Source: Pseudomonas grandcourensis (GTDB taxonomy: Bacteria > Pseudomonadota > Gammaproteobacteria > Pseudomonadales > Pseudomonadaceae). From it: a stretch of DNA of 64,000 nt. The notes below the pieces were generated by a model. That model worked only from the letters and a program-made list of their open reading frames with translations, searched no databases and had not been told where the DNA came from. The position numbers were made by a program, and so were the translations under genes. The stretch is from the NCBI RefSeq assembly GCF_039909015.1, contig NZ_CP150919.1, positions 2,518,501 to 2,582,500 on the forward strand, written 5' to 3'. Shown here in pieces: positions 51,206 through 59,516 of this stretch. Every line of letters begins with the position of its first letter. Within the stretch, counting starts at the first letter, position 1.

Positions 51206-51853
51206 TCACAGGTTTTTGTACAGCCACTTGGGCATGTAGTACTTGCGTCGGTTGAACACGCTGCCGACCAGTTTCGCGCCGGCTTGGCTCAGGCGCTGGG
51301 CCGCGGCCTGGGCCACTTCCCAGCGGGTGTCTTCCGAACGCACGACCATGACCACGCCATCGACCTGGGTGCTGATGACCAGGGTGTCGGAAGCCGAATA
51401 CACCGCATCGCCGTCGATCACCACGAACCGGTACTGGCTGCCGAGTTGATTGAGCAAGGGACGCAGGCGTTCGGCTGTCAGGTGTTCGTTGCCACGGGAA
51501 TGGCGGCCGAACGGCAGCACGTGAAAGGGCAGGCTGGAGACGTCCACCACACAGTCCTGCAACAAGGGCGGGCTCTGGTCATTGAACAACAGGTCGCGAA
51601 ACCCCCGTTCCCGGGTCAGCCCCAACTGTTGCGTGAGGTTGGTCGCCGACTGGCTGGCGTCCACCAGCAGCACCAGGCCGCTGCTCATCTGCGCCAGTTG
51701 ACTGGCCAGCGCCAGGGCGCTGGTGGTGGTGCCGGCGCCGGGGTTGGCGGAGGTGAGGAAAAGGATCCGCAGGTCCTGGTCGAGCACGGTCGATGTCAGG
51801 TTGGACTCGCTCGGGCTGGCAATGCTGAGGCTTTTAGCAGTTGAACCGTCCAT
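51206..51853 (-). CDS. CpsD/Wzc-like P-loop protein with degenerate Walker A
   Basis: 215 residues of the MinD/ParA-like fold used by bacterial tyrosine kinases of polysaccharide loci. Walker A reads S-A-N-P-G-A-G-T-T-T (about 35-44), with Thr42 where the invariant lysine is expected. Walker A-prime L-L-V-D-A-S and Walker B V-V-I-D-G-D-A are kept. The C-terminus ends K-Y-Y-M-P-K-W-L-Y-K-N-L, with three tyrosines that could be a short phosphorylation cluster. Without the lysine, ATP hydrolysis is doubtful; it may be a structural partner of the Wzz protein. It overlaps the sugar-transferase gene by one base. Confidence 0.85.
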   Translation of the reverse strand: MDGSTAKSLSIASPSESNLTSTVLDQDLRILFLTSANPGAGTTTSALALASQLAQMSSGLVLLVDASQSATNLTQQLGLTRERGFRDLLFNDQSPPLLQDCVVDVSSLPFHVLPFGRHSRGNEHLTAERLRPLLNQLGSQYRFVVIDGDAVYSASDTLVISTQVDGVVMVVRSEDTRWEVAQAAAQRLSQAGAKLVGSVFNRRKYYMPKWLYKNL

Positions 51854-52599
51854 TAACTCGCTCCGTGGCCGCTGAATACTTTGAAAGGGGTTTTCAACAG
51901 AATCTTCAAATCAAGCAGCAGGCTCTGTTGGGCGATGTAACGCAGGTCCAGCTCAACGCGCTGGTCGAAGTCGATATTGCTGCGCCCGGAGATTTGCCAC
52001 AGGCCGGTCATGCCGGGGTAGATGCTCAGGCGCGCGAGGTGGTTGTCCTTGTAGCGGTAGGCATTGAACGAAGTCGGCCGCGGGCCTACCAGGCGCATGT
52101 CGCCGGTCACCACGTTGAACAGGTTCGGCAGCTCGTCGAGGCTGGTGCGTCGCAGGAAACCGCCGATACCGGTGATGCGCGGGTCCTTGTCGATCTTGAA
52201 GTCGATGGCGTCGGCGCCGTGCTTGTTCAGGTACCGCAGGGACTCCTTGAGCTCCTCGGCGTTGGAGACCATGGTGCGGAATTTGTACATGCCGAACAGG
52301 CGGCCGCGGTAACCGGTGCGCTTCTGCACGAACATCACCGGCCCCGGGCTGGTGAGTTTGACGGCCAGCGCCAGCCCCAGCAGCACCGGCGCGATCAGCA
52401 CCAGGATCAGCAGCGCACCGAGGCACGCCATTACGCGGTTGGTGCGCGACAGGGTCCACGGCCGGCCACCGTCGCGACCGGTCGCCCAGCCGCGGCCCTG
52501 CATGTGGATGGCAGCGTCCATGCGCATGCGGTGCTCGGGGTCCATGCGCTTGTCCCTGCGCATTGTGTCCAAGGGCAGACTTTTCTCATGACCAGTCAT
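51853..52599 (-). CDS. Undecaprenyl-phosphate sugar phosphotransferase (initiating enzyme)
   Basis: 248 residues of the bacterial sugar transferase family (WcaJ/WbaP C-terminal type, without the extra membrane helices). A single membrane helix near 62-85 is followed by P-G-P-V-M-F-V-Q-K-R-T-G-Y-R-G-R-L-F, M-Y-K-F-R-T-M, R-R-T-S-L-D-E-L-P-N-L-F-N-V and G-P-R-P. It starts synthesis by placing the first sugar-phosphate on undecaprenyl phosphate. GGAGG before 52599 decides the start. A 30-bp tandem repeat lies just upstream. Confidence 0.93.
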   Translation of the reverse strand: MTGHEKSLPLDTMRRDKRMDPEHRMRMDAAIHMQGRGWATGRDGGRPWTLSRTNRVMACLGALLILVLIAPVLLGLALAVKLTSPGPVMFVQKRTGYRGRLFGMYKFRTMVSNAEELKESLRYLNKHGADAIDFKIDKDPRITGIGGFLRRTSLDELPNLFNVVTGDMRLVGPRPTSFNAYRYKDNHLARLSIYPGMTGLWQISGRSNIDFDQRVELDLRYIAQQSLLLDLKILLKTPFKVFSGHGAS

Positions 52600-52650
52600 A
52601 AATCCTCCGCAGAGTTCAGCCGCGTGCGGCATGGGCGATGCGCAGTTAGT

Positions 52651-52770
52651 TAGTGTTGATCAGATTATTGCTTAGTTAATTAGTTTTGATCGGATTGTTG
52701 CTTAGTTAATTGGTATTAATCAGTTAATTATTTTGTTAGTTGGTGCTAACTATTTAATTACTTGGTTAGT
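52651..52770. repeat. Four-copy degenerate 30-bp tandem repeat, A/T-rich
   Basis: Four units of exactly 30 bases (52651-52680, 52681-52710, 52711-52740, 52741-52770) lie end to end. Units 1 and 2 differ at only three positions; units 3 and 4 are more diverged but keep the phase. Each unit ends in a G-T-T-A-type motif such as CTTAGTTAAT or TTTGTTAGT. There are no spacers, so it is not a CRISPR. The last unit covers the stop codon of the epimerase gene. The array fills most of the only large gap inside the exopolysaccharide operon and is far richer in A/T than its surroundings. Confidence 0.9.
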
Positions 52771-53770
52771 AGTAAGCGCGGAACCAGGCAACGAAGCGCC
52801 CAAGTCCCTCATCCAGCTCGATCCTTGGCTGGAAATCGGTCGCGCGGGCCAGGTCGCTGGCATCGGCGCAGGTGTTGAGGACATCGCCGGGTTGCAGAGG
52901 CAGTAGCTCGACCCGGGCTTTTTGCCCCATGTGTTTCTCCAGTAACGCCAGATACTCCTTGAGCGCCACCGGATGCTGGCCGCCGATGTTGAAGATCCGC
53001 CAGGGCGCCATGCTCGTGGCCGGGTCCGGTTGCTCGCGGTCCCATCGAGCGTTGGCTCGCGGCGGGCTATCGATCAGGCGCGTGATGCTCTCGATAATGT
53101 CGTCGATGTAGGTGAAGTCCCGCTGGTGTTCGCCGTAGTTGAACAGCTTCAGTGGTCGTTCTTCGGCGATGGCCCTGGCGAACTGGATCGGCGACATGTC
53201 AGGCCGTCCCCAAGGGCCGTACACCGTGAAGAAGCGCAGGCCGGTACAGGGAATACCGAACAGGTGGCTGTAGCTGTGGGCCATCAGTTCGTTGGACTTC
53301 TTGGTCGCCGCGTACAGCGACAGCGGATGATCGACACCATCGCGTACCGAGTACGGTGTGTGCTGGTTGGCGCCATACACCGAACTGGACGAGGCGTAGA
53401 TCAAGTGTTTGACCGGGTGCTTGCGGCAGCTTTCAAGGATGTTCAGGAAGCCGCTCAAGTTGCTGTCCAGGTAGGCCCGGGGATTTTCCAGGGAGTAACG
53501 CACACCGGCCTGGGACGCGAGGTGGATCACCACTTCGGGTTGTTCTTCGGCAAACAGCGCCTCCATGGCCGTGGCATCGGCCAGGTCAATCGTTGAGAGC
53601 GCGAAAGGGCGTGCCTGCTCCTGCACCCAACGCACACGATCGTGCTTGAGTTGCGGGTCGTAGTAGCTGTTGAAGTTGTCCAGGCCGAACACCTGGTGTC
53701 CATCGCGCAGCAGTCGCAGCACGCAATGGGCACCAATAAAGCCGGCCGCTCCGGTGACGAGAATCTTCAT
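52766..53770 (-). CDS. NAD-dependent sugar epimerase (UDP-glucuronate 4-epimerase type)
   Basis: 334 residues of the extended SDR family. The NAD motif is G-A-A-G-F-I-G at the N-terminus, the catalytic S-S-S-S-V-Y-G and Y-A-A-T-K-K-S-N-E follow, with R-F-F-T-V-Y-G-P-W-G-R-P-D-M, typical of UDP-glucuronate epimerases. It begins 4 bp inside the end of ugd, so UDP-glucuronate made by Ugd is probably converted to UDP-galacturonate here. The stop is inside the last unit of the 30-bp repeat. Confidence 0.9.
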   Translation of the reverse strand: MKILVTGAAGFIGAHCVLRLLRDGHQVFGLDNFNSYYDPQLKHDRVRWVQEQARPFALSTIDLADATAMEALFAEEQPEVVIHLASQAGVRYSLENPRAYLDSNLSGFLNILESCRKHPVKHLIYASSSSVYGANQHTPYSVRDGVDHPLSLYAATKKSNELMAHSYSHLFGIPCTGLRFFTVYGPWGRPDMSPIQFARAIAEERPLKLFNYGEHQRDFTYIDDIIESITRLIDSPPRANARWDREQPDPATSMAPWRIFNIGGQHPVALKEYLALLEKHMGQKARVELLPLQPGDVLNTCADASDLARATDFQPRIELDEGLGRFVAWFRAYY

Positions 53771-55119
53771 GGACGCAAGGCCTCGGGCACGATGTGGCGC
53801 AAGCCAATGCCGCAGTAGTGCAGGCCGGCGGCCGCCACTTGTTCCGGGTTGTACAGGTTGCGTCCGTCGACGATCACCCGTGCACGCAGCTTGCTCGCCA
53901 GCGTGTCGAAGTCGACCACGCGGAAGTTCTTCCACTCGGTGCAGATCACCAGGGCGTCGGCGTCCTCGAGCGTGTCATCGCGGGTGGCGCACAGATGCAG
54001 GTCGTCGCGGTAGCCGTAAAGGCGCCGGCATTCGGACATGGCTTCCGGGTCGTAGGCCTGCACGCTCGCGCGTTCGGCCCAGAGGGCTTCCATCAGGTAG
54101 CGGCTGGGTGCTTCGCGCATGTCATCGGTATTGGGTTTGAACGCCAGGCCCCACACGGCAATGGACTTGCCGGCCAGCCCGCCGGGAAATTGCGCCTTGA
54201 GCTTGCTGAACAGGATATGCCGCTGGTGGTCGTTGACGTCCGTCACGCTGCGCAGCAGCTTCAGTGGCATTCCGGCGTGTTCGGCGGTGTGCAGCAGGGC
54301 GCGCAGGTCCTTGGGAAAGCACGAGCCGCCGAAGCCGCAACCGGGGTAGATGAAGTGGTAACCGATGCGCGGGTCCGAGCCGATGCCTTTGCGCACGGCT
54401 TCGATATCGGCGCCCAGCAACTCGGTGAGGTTGGCCAGTTCGTTCATGAAGCTGATGCGCGTGGCCAGCATCGCATTCGCCGCGTACTTGGTCAGCTCGG
54501 CGCTGCGGTTGTCCATGAACATCAACTTGTCGTGGTTGCGGCAGAAGGGCGCGTAGAGATCGCTCATCTGGTCACGGGCTTCGTCGTCACTGGTGCCGAC
54601 GATGATCCGGTCCGGGCGCATGCAGTCGACCAGGGCGCTGCCTTCCTTGAGAAACTCCGGGTTGGATACCACCCGTACCTTCAGCGAACCTTTGCCGCGA
54701 CGCTGCAGTTCTTCAACCGCCGTGGCACTGACCTGGTCGGCCGTGCCCACCGGCACCGTGGACTTGATGATCAGGGTACGGTCGGCCTCCATTAAATTGG
54801 CAATCTGCCGGGCCACGTTCAGCACATGGCTGAGGTCGGCCGAACCGTCTTCGTCGGCAGGGGTACCGACGGCGATGAAGATCAACTCGGCGTGCTCCAC
54901 CGCATCGCTGGCCTGGGTGGTGAAGAGCAGGCGACCGGCCTTGATGTTTTCTTCAAGGGTGCTGGAAAGCCCCGGCTCACTGATCGGTGGCACGGCCTGT
55001 TGCAGTTGCCGGATCTTGTTCGGGTCGATGTCGACACACAGGACACGATGCCCGACATCGGCCAGTGCCGCAGCTTGAATCAGGCCGACGTAGCCCGTAC
55101 CAAATACGCTCACGTCCAT
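53767..55119 (-). CDS. ugd: UDP-glucose 6-dehydrogenase
   Basis: 450 residues. An N-terminal NAD-binding domain (V-F-G-T-G-Y-V-G-L) is followed by a central helical domain and a C-terminal UDP-binding domain. The catalytic cysteine is in P-G-C-G-F-G-G-S-C-F-P-K-D near residue 262, with the S-T-V-P-V-G-T and E-F-L-K-E-G-S-A motifs of the family. It oxidises UDP-glucose to UDP-glucuronate. First gene of the exopolysaccharide operon; the promoter must lie in 55120-55549. Confidence 0.95.
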   Translation of the reverse strand: MDVSVFGTGYVGLIQAAALADVGHRVLCVDIDPNKIRQLQQAVPPISEPGLSSTLEENIKAGRLLFTTQASDAVEHAELIFIAVGTPADEDGSADLSHVLNVARQIANLMEADRTLIIKSTVPVGTADQVSATAVEELQRRGKGSLKVRVVSNPEFLKEGSALVDCMRPDRIIVGTSDDEARDQMSDLYAPFCRNHDKLMFMDNRSAELTKYAANAMLATRISFMNELANLTELLGADIEAVRKGIGSDPRIGYHFIYPGCGFGGSCFPKDLRALLHTAEHAGMPLKLLRSVTDVNDHQRHILFSKLKAQFPGGLAGKSIAVWGLAFKPNTDDMREAPSRYLMEALWAERASVQAYDPEAMSECRRLYGYRDDLHLCATRDDTLEDADALVICTEWKNFRVVDFDTLASKLRARVIVDGRNLYNPEQVAAAGLHYCGIGLRHIVPEALRP

Positions 55120-55549
55120 ATTGGCGTGCCTCGTAAGACGGTGGAGAGTTGCGAAGTAAAACTGTCAAAAGGGGTATAGACGAGCCTTGGTAAACCGTGT
55201 CGGCAAACCGGCTGTTGGATGGGCAAGACCTCCGAAAAAGTTGGAGGCTATTTGCCATCAAAGTCGCACCACTATTGGGTTTCCCCCCGACTTTGGGCGT
55301 TTTACGAGAATTTCATGAAAACGATGGACGGTCGTAAGTCTTGAAATACAAGGGCTGTAGCTGCTCTGGTGTGTCAGATTTGAGCCACCTGTTTTTTGAC
55401 GCTTTATCCCGAAGTCCGCCAGTTCTTATGCGAAGGTGGCGCGGTGCTATCATCAAGGGGCGACCGACGAACTATTGGCAATCAACTTGGAAAAACGTTG
55501 CTAACACAATGAAACGATCGGTCGACGGCGGTGCCCGGAGCAGGCAGTT
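55120..55549. promoter_or_regulatory. Upstream region of the exopolysaccharide operon
   Basis: About 430 bases without a credible gene; the plus-strand ORF at 55341-55676 has poor codon usage and overlaps the AraC gene. It holds a hairpin CCTCC-N9-GGAGG near 55229-55247, a box CCCCGACTTTGGGC at 55285-55298 and an A/T-rich tract near 55300-55350. The box shares 12 of 14 bases with the palindrome at 28965. I checked for a -24/-12 pair between the box and the ugd start and found none in correct register, so the promoter type is open. Confidence 0.55.
55285..55298. promoter_or_regulatory. Possible third copy of the CCCCAA-N2-TTGGGG operator
   Basis: CCCCGACTTTGGGC differs from the palindrome at 28965 at two positions, one in each arm. 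It lies about 165 bp upstream of the ugd start. Functional identity is inferred. Confidence 0.4.
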
Positions 55550-56629
55550 TTATGAATGGGGCGCAGCCATGGGCAGGCACGGGTCAGTTGCTCTACCTTG
55601 CCGGTTTCGCCAGGCACCCGGCGCGCACCCCAGCCACCGCAGGCAGGCACGGTTGAAGCTTTGCACATCGCTGTAGCCGAGGCGGTCGGAAATCTCCACC
55701 AGCTCCAGGTCCGTTCCCTGTAAAAAGTCTTCGGCCCGGTAGCGGCGGTATTCGTCGAGCAACTCTGAAAAACTCCAGCCCAACGCCTTCAAACGTCGGG
55801 CGGCGGTGCGCTCGAGCAAGTGCTGGGAGGTGCAGAATTGCTGCCAGTTGGCCCCGGCGAGGTCGCCGATCAAATGGTCGCAGACTTGCTCCAGCAAGGT
55901 CGGTTCGCTGTTGCGTCGGGTCTGCTCCAGCAGCTCGACCAGCGTGTGTTCCAGGTCATGATTACCCGGCGTCAACGGGATGACGAACAGTTGTGGATCG
56001 AGGCGGATCGAGTGCTGCGCCTGCCCCCATTGCACCGGTGCGCGAAAGGCTTGTTGATGTTCCTGCGCATTGGCTGTGCAAGCACCGGCCAGCCCGACCC
56101 CCAGAATCGGATCACGCTCCAGGCCGCTGGCGAGGAATTTTCGCCGCAACATGCTGCACAGGCTGATGAGGATGTAATCGGTGGTCGCCGCACTGGTTTT
56201 CACGCTGCCACGGTCGAGCAGGTGCAGTTCGACGCTGTCGTCGCCGCGCACGATCTGCGCCTGGAAGTGCCCGTTGAAAAACGGAAAGAAGCGCACGAAA
56301 TACTGGCAGGCGCTGTCCAGTGAGGCGGCCACGTCGAACAGGTACGTCAGGCCATTGGTGGCGGTGGAAACGAAACGCCGGCCGGCCGCCAGGCCGATCA
56401 GCGGGTCGCCGGTCTGCTCCAGGGCAAACGCCCAGAAGCGCCGCGACATGAACAGTGGAATGCGCATGAATGGCGTGCGCAACTCGAACAGGCTGCGGCG
56501 AAACAGGCCTTCGATACTGTCCCGGTCCACGCCACGGGCCAGCAACTCTTCGATGGCCGGCAGCAGGGTCGGCGCATAGAACGCATTGGGTATCGATTGA
56601 TCGTGCAGTGGCTGATCGCTTTTTGTCAT
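55550..56629 (-). CDS. AraC-family regulator with Arabinose_bd-type N-terminal domain
   Basis: 359 residues. The N-terminal ~190 residues match the Arabinose_bd effector domain of the OruR/ArgR-like group (P-L-I-G-L-A-A-G-R-R-F near residue 75). The C-terminal double HTH (about 245-340) includes R-T-A-A-R-R-L-K-A-L-G-W-S-F and L-V-E-I-S-D-R-L-G-Y-S-D-V-Q-S-F-N-R-A-C. Divergent from the LysR gene at 56701, 71 bp away. Target unknown. Confidence 0.9.
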   Translation of the reverse strand: MTKSDQPLHDQSIPNAFYAPTLLPAIEELLARGVDRDSIEGLFRRSLFELRTPFMRIPLFMSRRFWAFALEQTGDPLIGLAAGRRFVSTATNGLTYLFDVAASLDSACQYFVRFFPFFNGHFQAQIVRGDDSVELHLLDRGSVKTSAATTDYILISLCSMLRRKFLASGLERDPILGVGLAGACTANAQEHQQAFRAPVQWGQAQHSIRLDPQLFVIPLTPGNHDLEHTLVELLEQTRRNSEPTLLEQVCDHLIGDLAGANWQQFCTSQHLLERTAARRLKALGWSFSELLDEYRRYRAEDFLQGTDLELVEISDRLGYSDVQSFNRACLRWLGCAPGAWRNRQGRATDPCLPMAAPHS

Positions 56630-56700
56630 GTAGGGCTCACAGCTTGTTCCGGAACACTGGTTAGGCTGCCCGACGTTAAGCGATTTGCCGGAGCAAGACC

Positions 56701-57615
56701 ATGCTTGATTTACGCCAGCTCGATTTGAACCTGTTGCTCGCCTTCGATGCGATTTACCAGCAGCGCAGCGTCACCCGTGCGGCCGAGGTGATGTGCCTGT
56801 CGCAACCGGCCATGAGCAATGCGTTGCGTCGTCTGCGGGAATTGTGCGGCGATCCGCTGTTCATCAAGAGTCGCCTGGGGGTGACGCCGACACTGGTCGC
56901 CCATCGTCTGGCCGACTACGTGCGTGCCGCACTCGAGTCGTTGCGCGATGGCTTGCGCATGATTCCCGCCGCGCGGCAGAACAATCCGCTGCTGCGCATC
57001 AGTTGCCTGGATTGCCTGCAACCGGTGCTGCTCGATGCCTTGCTCGAATCGCCCCACGCCGATTGGCAGGTGCGTTATTTCCAGCCCCGGCGCCGCGACG
57101 CCTTGCAGGACCTGGCCAGCGGCAAGCTGGATATCCTGATCGACCTCGACCAGCCGCTGGCAGGGCTTGCCGGCTTGCACAAACAGGCACTGCCCGCCGA
57201 CCATTATGTGTTCGCCTATGGCGCCGCGCTCAAGGAACCGCCGCGCACACTGCAGGCGTATCTGGAGCAGCCGCAGATCCAGGTGTCGAGCCGCCGCGAC
57301 GGGCTCAGCCCGGTGGACTTGCAGCTTGGCCTGAAAGGCCTGCGCCGCAATGTGGCGATGAGCACCCAAAGTACTCTGGCGGCAAAGCTGATCGCCGATC
57401 GCCAGCCGTTCGGCATCAGCCTGCCAAGCCGGGTCGCCAACGTGTTGGGCCTGCAACACGTACCGCTGCCCCTTGACGAACCGGTGGAATTGAAGCTGGC
57501 GCTGTACATCGAGTCGCGCTATCGCTTCGAGCGCAGCCGCGAAGAGGCGATGCACTGCCTGCTGCGCGCCCTCGGTGAGCCCCGGGCATTGCAGGCGCTG
57601 GTGCGGCGTGCGTGA
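56701..57615 (+). CDS. LysR-family regulator (NodD/LinR-like)
   Basis: 304 residues. The N-terminal winged HTH reads L-D-L-N-L-L-L-A-F-D-A-I-Y-Q-Q-R-S-V-T-R-A-A, S-Q-P-A-M-S-N-A-L-R-R-L-R and D-P-L-F. The inducer-binding domain (about 90-300) has the two-lobe pattern of the NodD-like subgroup. It has no metabolic partner gene next to it, so its target is either the adjacent AraC gene or distant. Confidence 0.9.
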   Translation: MLDLRQLDLNLLLAFDAIYQQRSVTRAAEVMCLSQPAMSNALRRLRELCGDPLFIKSRLGVTPTLVAHRLADYVRAALESLRDGLRMIPAARQNNPLLRISCLDCLQPVLLDALLESPHADWQVRYFQPRRRDALQDLASGKLDILIDLDQPLAGLAGLHKQALPADHYVFAYGAALKEPPRTLQAYLEQPQIQVSSRRDGLSPVDLQLGLKGLRRNVAMSTQSTLAAKLIADRQPFGISLPSRVANVLGLQHVPLPLDEPVELKLALYIESRYRFERSREEAMHCLLRALGEPRALQALVRRA

Positions 57616-57636
57616 TGTGCAGGCAGCAACGCCAAA

Positions 57637-57661
57637 CCCTGTGGGAGCGGTGGTTGCTCGA
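57637..57661. repeat. REP fragment between convergent LysR genes
   Basis: CTGTGGGAGCGGTGGTTGCTCG resembles one arm-rich REP with a changed core. It fills the short gap between two convergent genes. Confidence 0.55.
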
Positions 57662-58579
57662 CTAATTCGACGCCAGCAAGCGCCGGTCAACCGACAGCAC
57701 CGCATCGACCATCGCCAGCGCGGCCGGTGTCAGGGAGTGGCCGGCGCGGCTGACGATGCCGTAGTGCAATTGCAGGCCGGGATCCTCCTTGGGCACATCG
57801 GCAAATTCCAGCAGGCGAATCAGGCCCTGGTCCACCAGTTCGGCCAAGGCTTCCACTGTGGCGATGCCCACCGCGTCGGAGCGCATTACCACGCGGCGGA
57901 TCGCATCGAATTGCGCGCATTCCACGCTTGGGTTGAAGTCCGCCTCGCCTTGCACGTCGGCGAGGATCTTGCGAATCATCGGCGGTATTCGCGTGCCGAC
58001 CACCGCGTAGTCGAGCAGGGCGCGCAGGGACAGGTTTTGCTGTTGCACCAAGGGATGGCCGACACGGCAAAAGAACCGCCCGCGTCGAGGGCGCAACAGC
58101 TGAACCTGGTACTGCGGGTCGCCGGTGAAGTACCGCGCGTCGGCCACGAGGAATTCGATCTGCTGCTCACGAAGCCAGACCGCCAGTTGCTCCCAGTCGC
58201 CCTGGTGGAAACTGATGCGGATCGCCGGGTGCGCCTGGATGAATTGCGCCAGCGCCTCGGGCACCAGCACCTGGGCCGGATACGGGCCGCAGCCGAAGTG
58301 CAACTCGCCACCGGTCAGGCCGTTGTATTGCGTCAGTTCGTTGTGCAAGGCCTGGCTGCCGGCGAGCAGGCGCCGGGCGTGTTGCAGCACCAGTTCTCCC
58401 TGGCCCGTCAGGCGGAATTCGCGGCTGCTGCGTTCTACCAGCGCGCAGTCGAGGTCGCGCTCCAGGGTCTGGATGCTGCGACTGAAGGCGGGTTGGCTGA
58501 GGTTGATCGCCTCGGCGGCCCGGCCGAAGTTGCGGTAATCGGCCAGGGCGACAAGGTGGCGGAGTTGTCGTAGGTCCAT
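57662..58579 (-). CDS. LysR-family regulator (GbpR/CbbR-like)
   Basis: 305 residues. The HTH is M-D-L-R-Q-L-R-H-L-V-A-L-A-D-Y-R-N-F-G-R-A-A-E-A, with S-Q-P-A-F-S-R-S-I-Q-T-L-E-R. The effector domain (about 92-300) contains G-E-L-H-F-G-C-G-P and G-T-R-I-P-P. The ATG at 58579 has AGGAGG at 6-7 bases; the ATG one codon upstream is too close. Divergent from the AraC gene at 58677. Target unknown. Confidence 0.9.
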   Translation of the reverse strand: MDLRQLRHLVALADYRNFGRAAEAINLSQPAFSRSIQTLERDLDCALVERSSREFRLTGQGELVLQHARRLLAGSQALHNELTQYNGLTGGELHFGCGPYPAQVLVPEALAQFIQAHPAIRISFHQGDWEQLAVWLREQQIEFLVADARYFTGDPQYQVQLLRPRRGRFFCRVGHPLVQQQNLSLRALLDYAVVGTRIPPMIRKILADVQGEADFNPSVECAQFDAIRRVVMRSDAVGIATVEALAELVDQGLIRLLEFADVPKEDPGLQLHYGIVSRAGHSLTPAALAMVDAVLSVDRRLLASN

Positions 58580-58676
58580 CATGCGCCTCCTGCATTCTGC
58601 GGATACTTTTAATGCATTGGATCGATAGCACAGAGGCTGGCATAAGTACATTCCTGTCTTCTCGCCGTAACCTGCC

Positions 58677-59516
58677 ATGACCAGCGAACCGTTCATTTCC
58701 AGCGCCTTCACCCGCACCATTCTCAGCCATGCCCGGCAATACGGACTGTGCCAGGACCAACTGCTGGAACGAGCCGGCATCTGCCTGTCGTTACTCGAGG
58801 GGCAGGACCTGCATGTGCCCGTGCACCTGGTCGAACGCCTGTGGAGTGAATGCGAACGTGCGGGTGCGGGGGTGTCGTTTGGCTGCGATCTGGTCAACGG
58901 CATGGCGACCACGACGCTGCGGGGGTTGAACATTCTGCTGGACTCCGCCGCGACTCTGCGGGCGAGCCTGACGTGTTTCACCGATTTCCTGCCACGGGTG
59001 ACCAACTACGTAGTGGCGGAACTGGAGGAGGGTGACGGACAGGCCCGCTTGCACTTGCGCAGTGTTGACCGGCAGCCGCATTTTTTCGGCCTCGATGCTG
59101 CGACACTGACGTTGGTGCGCAACATCGCCCGACGTTTGGGGCGAGCGCCGGCCGAGGTGTTCGTCGCGGTCCACCTGACGCCGCAACAGGCTGCCGGGCA
59201 ATGGTTGCGTAGCGCTGGTGTCGAGGTACTTGAGGGTGCACATCCGTGTCTGAGCCTGCCAGCGGCCAGTCTTGATGAGCCATTGCTGGGGGCCAACGGG
59301 TTTTTGCATCAGAGCATGTTGCGGCACTGGCAGACTGCGGCGGCGCAGCATTCGCGCAGTGACAGTCTGGAGATGGCGCGGCACTGGTTGACGGCGGGGG
59401 ATCAGCCGATCGAGCGGATTGCCGAGCGGTTGGGGTATCGGCAGCCGAGTAACTTCATTCGAGCGTTTCGCAAGCAGTTCGGGATTACGCCCAAGCAGTT
59501 TCGCCTTGGTTTGTAG
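58677..59516 (+). CDS. AraC-family regulator (short Arabinose_bd type)
   Basis: 279 residues. The N-terminal Arabinose_bd-like region (about 20-185) leads to a C-terminal HTH of which the second helix-turn-helix is clear: P-I-E-R-I-A-E-R-L-G-Y-R-Q-P-S-N-F-I-R-A-F-R-K-Q-F-G. The first HTH is poorly conserved and the protein is about 50-60 residues shorter than usual family members. It lies beside an IS110 insertion 180-300 bp downstream, but the reading frame is intact. Confidence 0.85.
   Translation: MTSEPFISSAFTRTILSHARQYGLCQDQLLERAGICLSLLEGQDLHVPVHLVERLWSECERAGAGVSFGCDLVNGMATTTLRGLNILLDSAATLRASLTCFTDFLPRVTNYVVAELEEGDGQARLHLRSVDRQPHFFGLDAATLTLVRNIARRLGRAPAEVFVAVHLTPQQAAGQWLRSAGVEVLEGAHPCLSLPAASLDEPLLGANGFLHQSMLRHWQTAAAQHSRSDSLEMARHWLTAGDQPIERIAERLGYRQPSNFIRAFRKQFGITPKQFRLGL

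Noticed and set aside
52651..52770. CRISPR array
   Set aside because: The four 30-bp units are directly adjacent with no spacers, and there are no cas genes.
36993..55119. PEP-CTERM/exosortase-linked polysaccharide system
   Set aside because: A sigma-54 regulator near an exopolysaccharide operon recalls PrsK/PrsR, but no exosortase and no PEP-CTERM tail is seen in this window, including the two secreted paralogues.
55120..55284. Sigma-54 promoter between the CCCC box and ugd
   Set aside because: I examined every GC dinucleotide on the plus strand for CC 12 bases away; the nearest case (55184) is off by one base, so no promoter is claimed.
55341..55676. 111-residue plus-strand ORF upstream of ugd
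   Set aside because: No ribosome-binding site, unusual composition, and its 3' half overlaps the AraC gene on the other strand.
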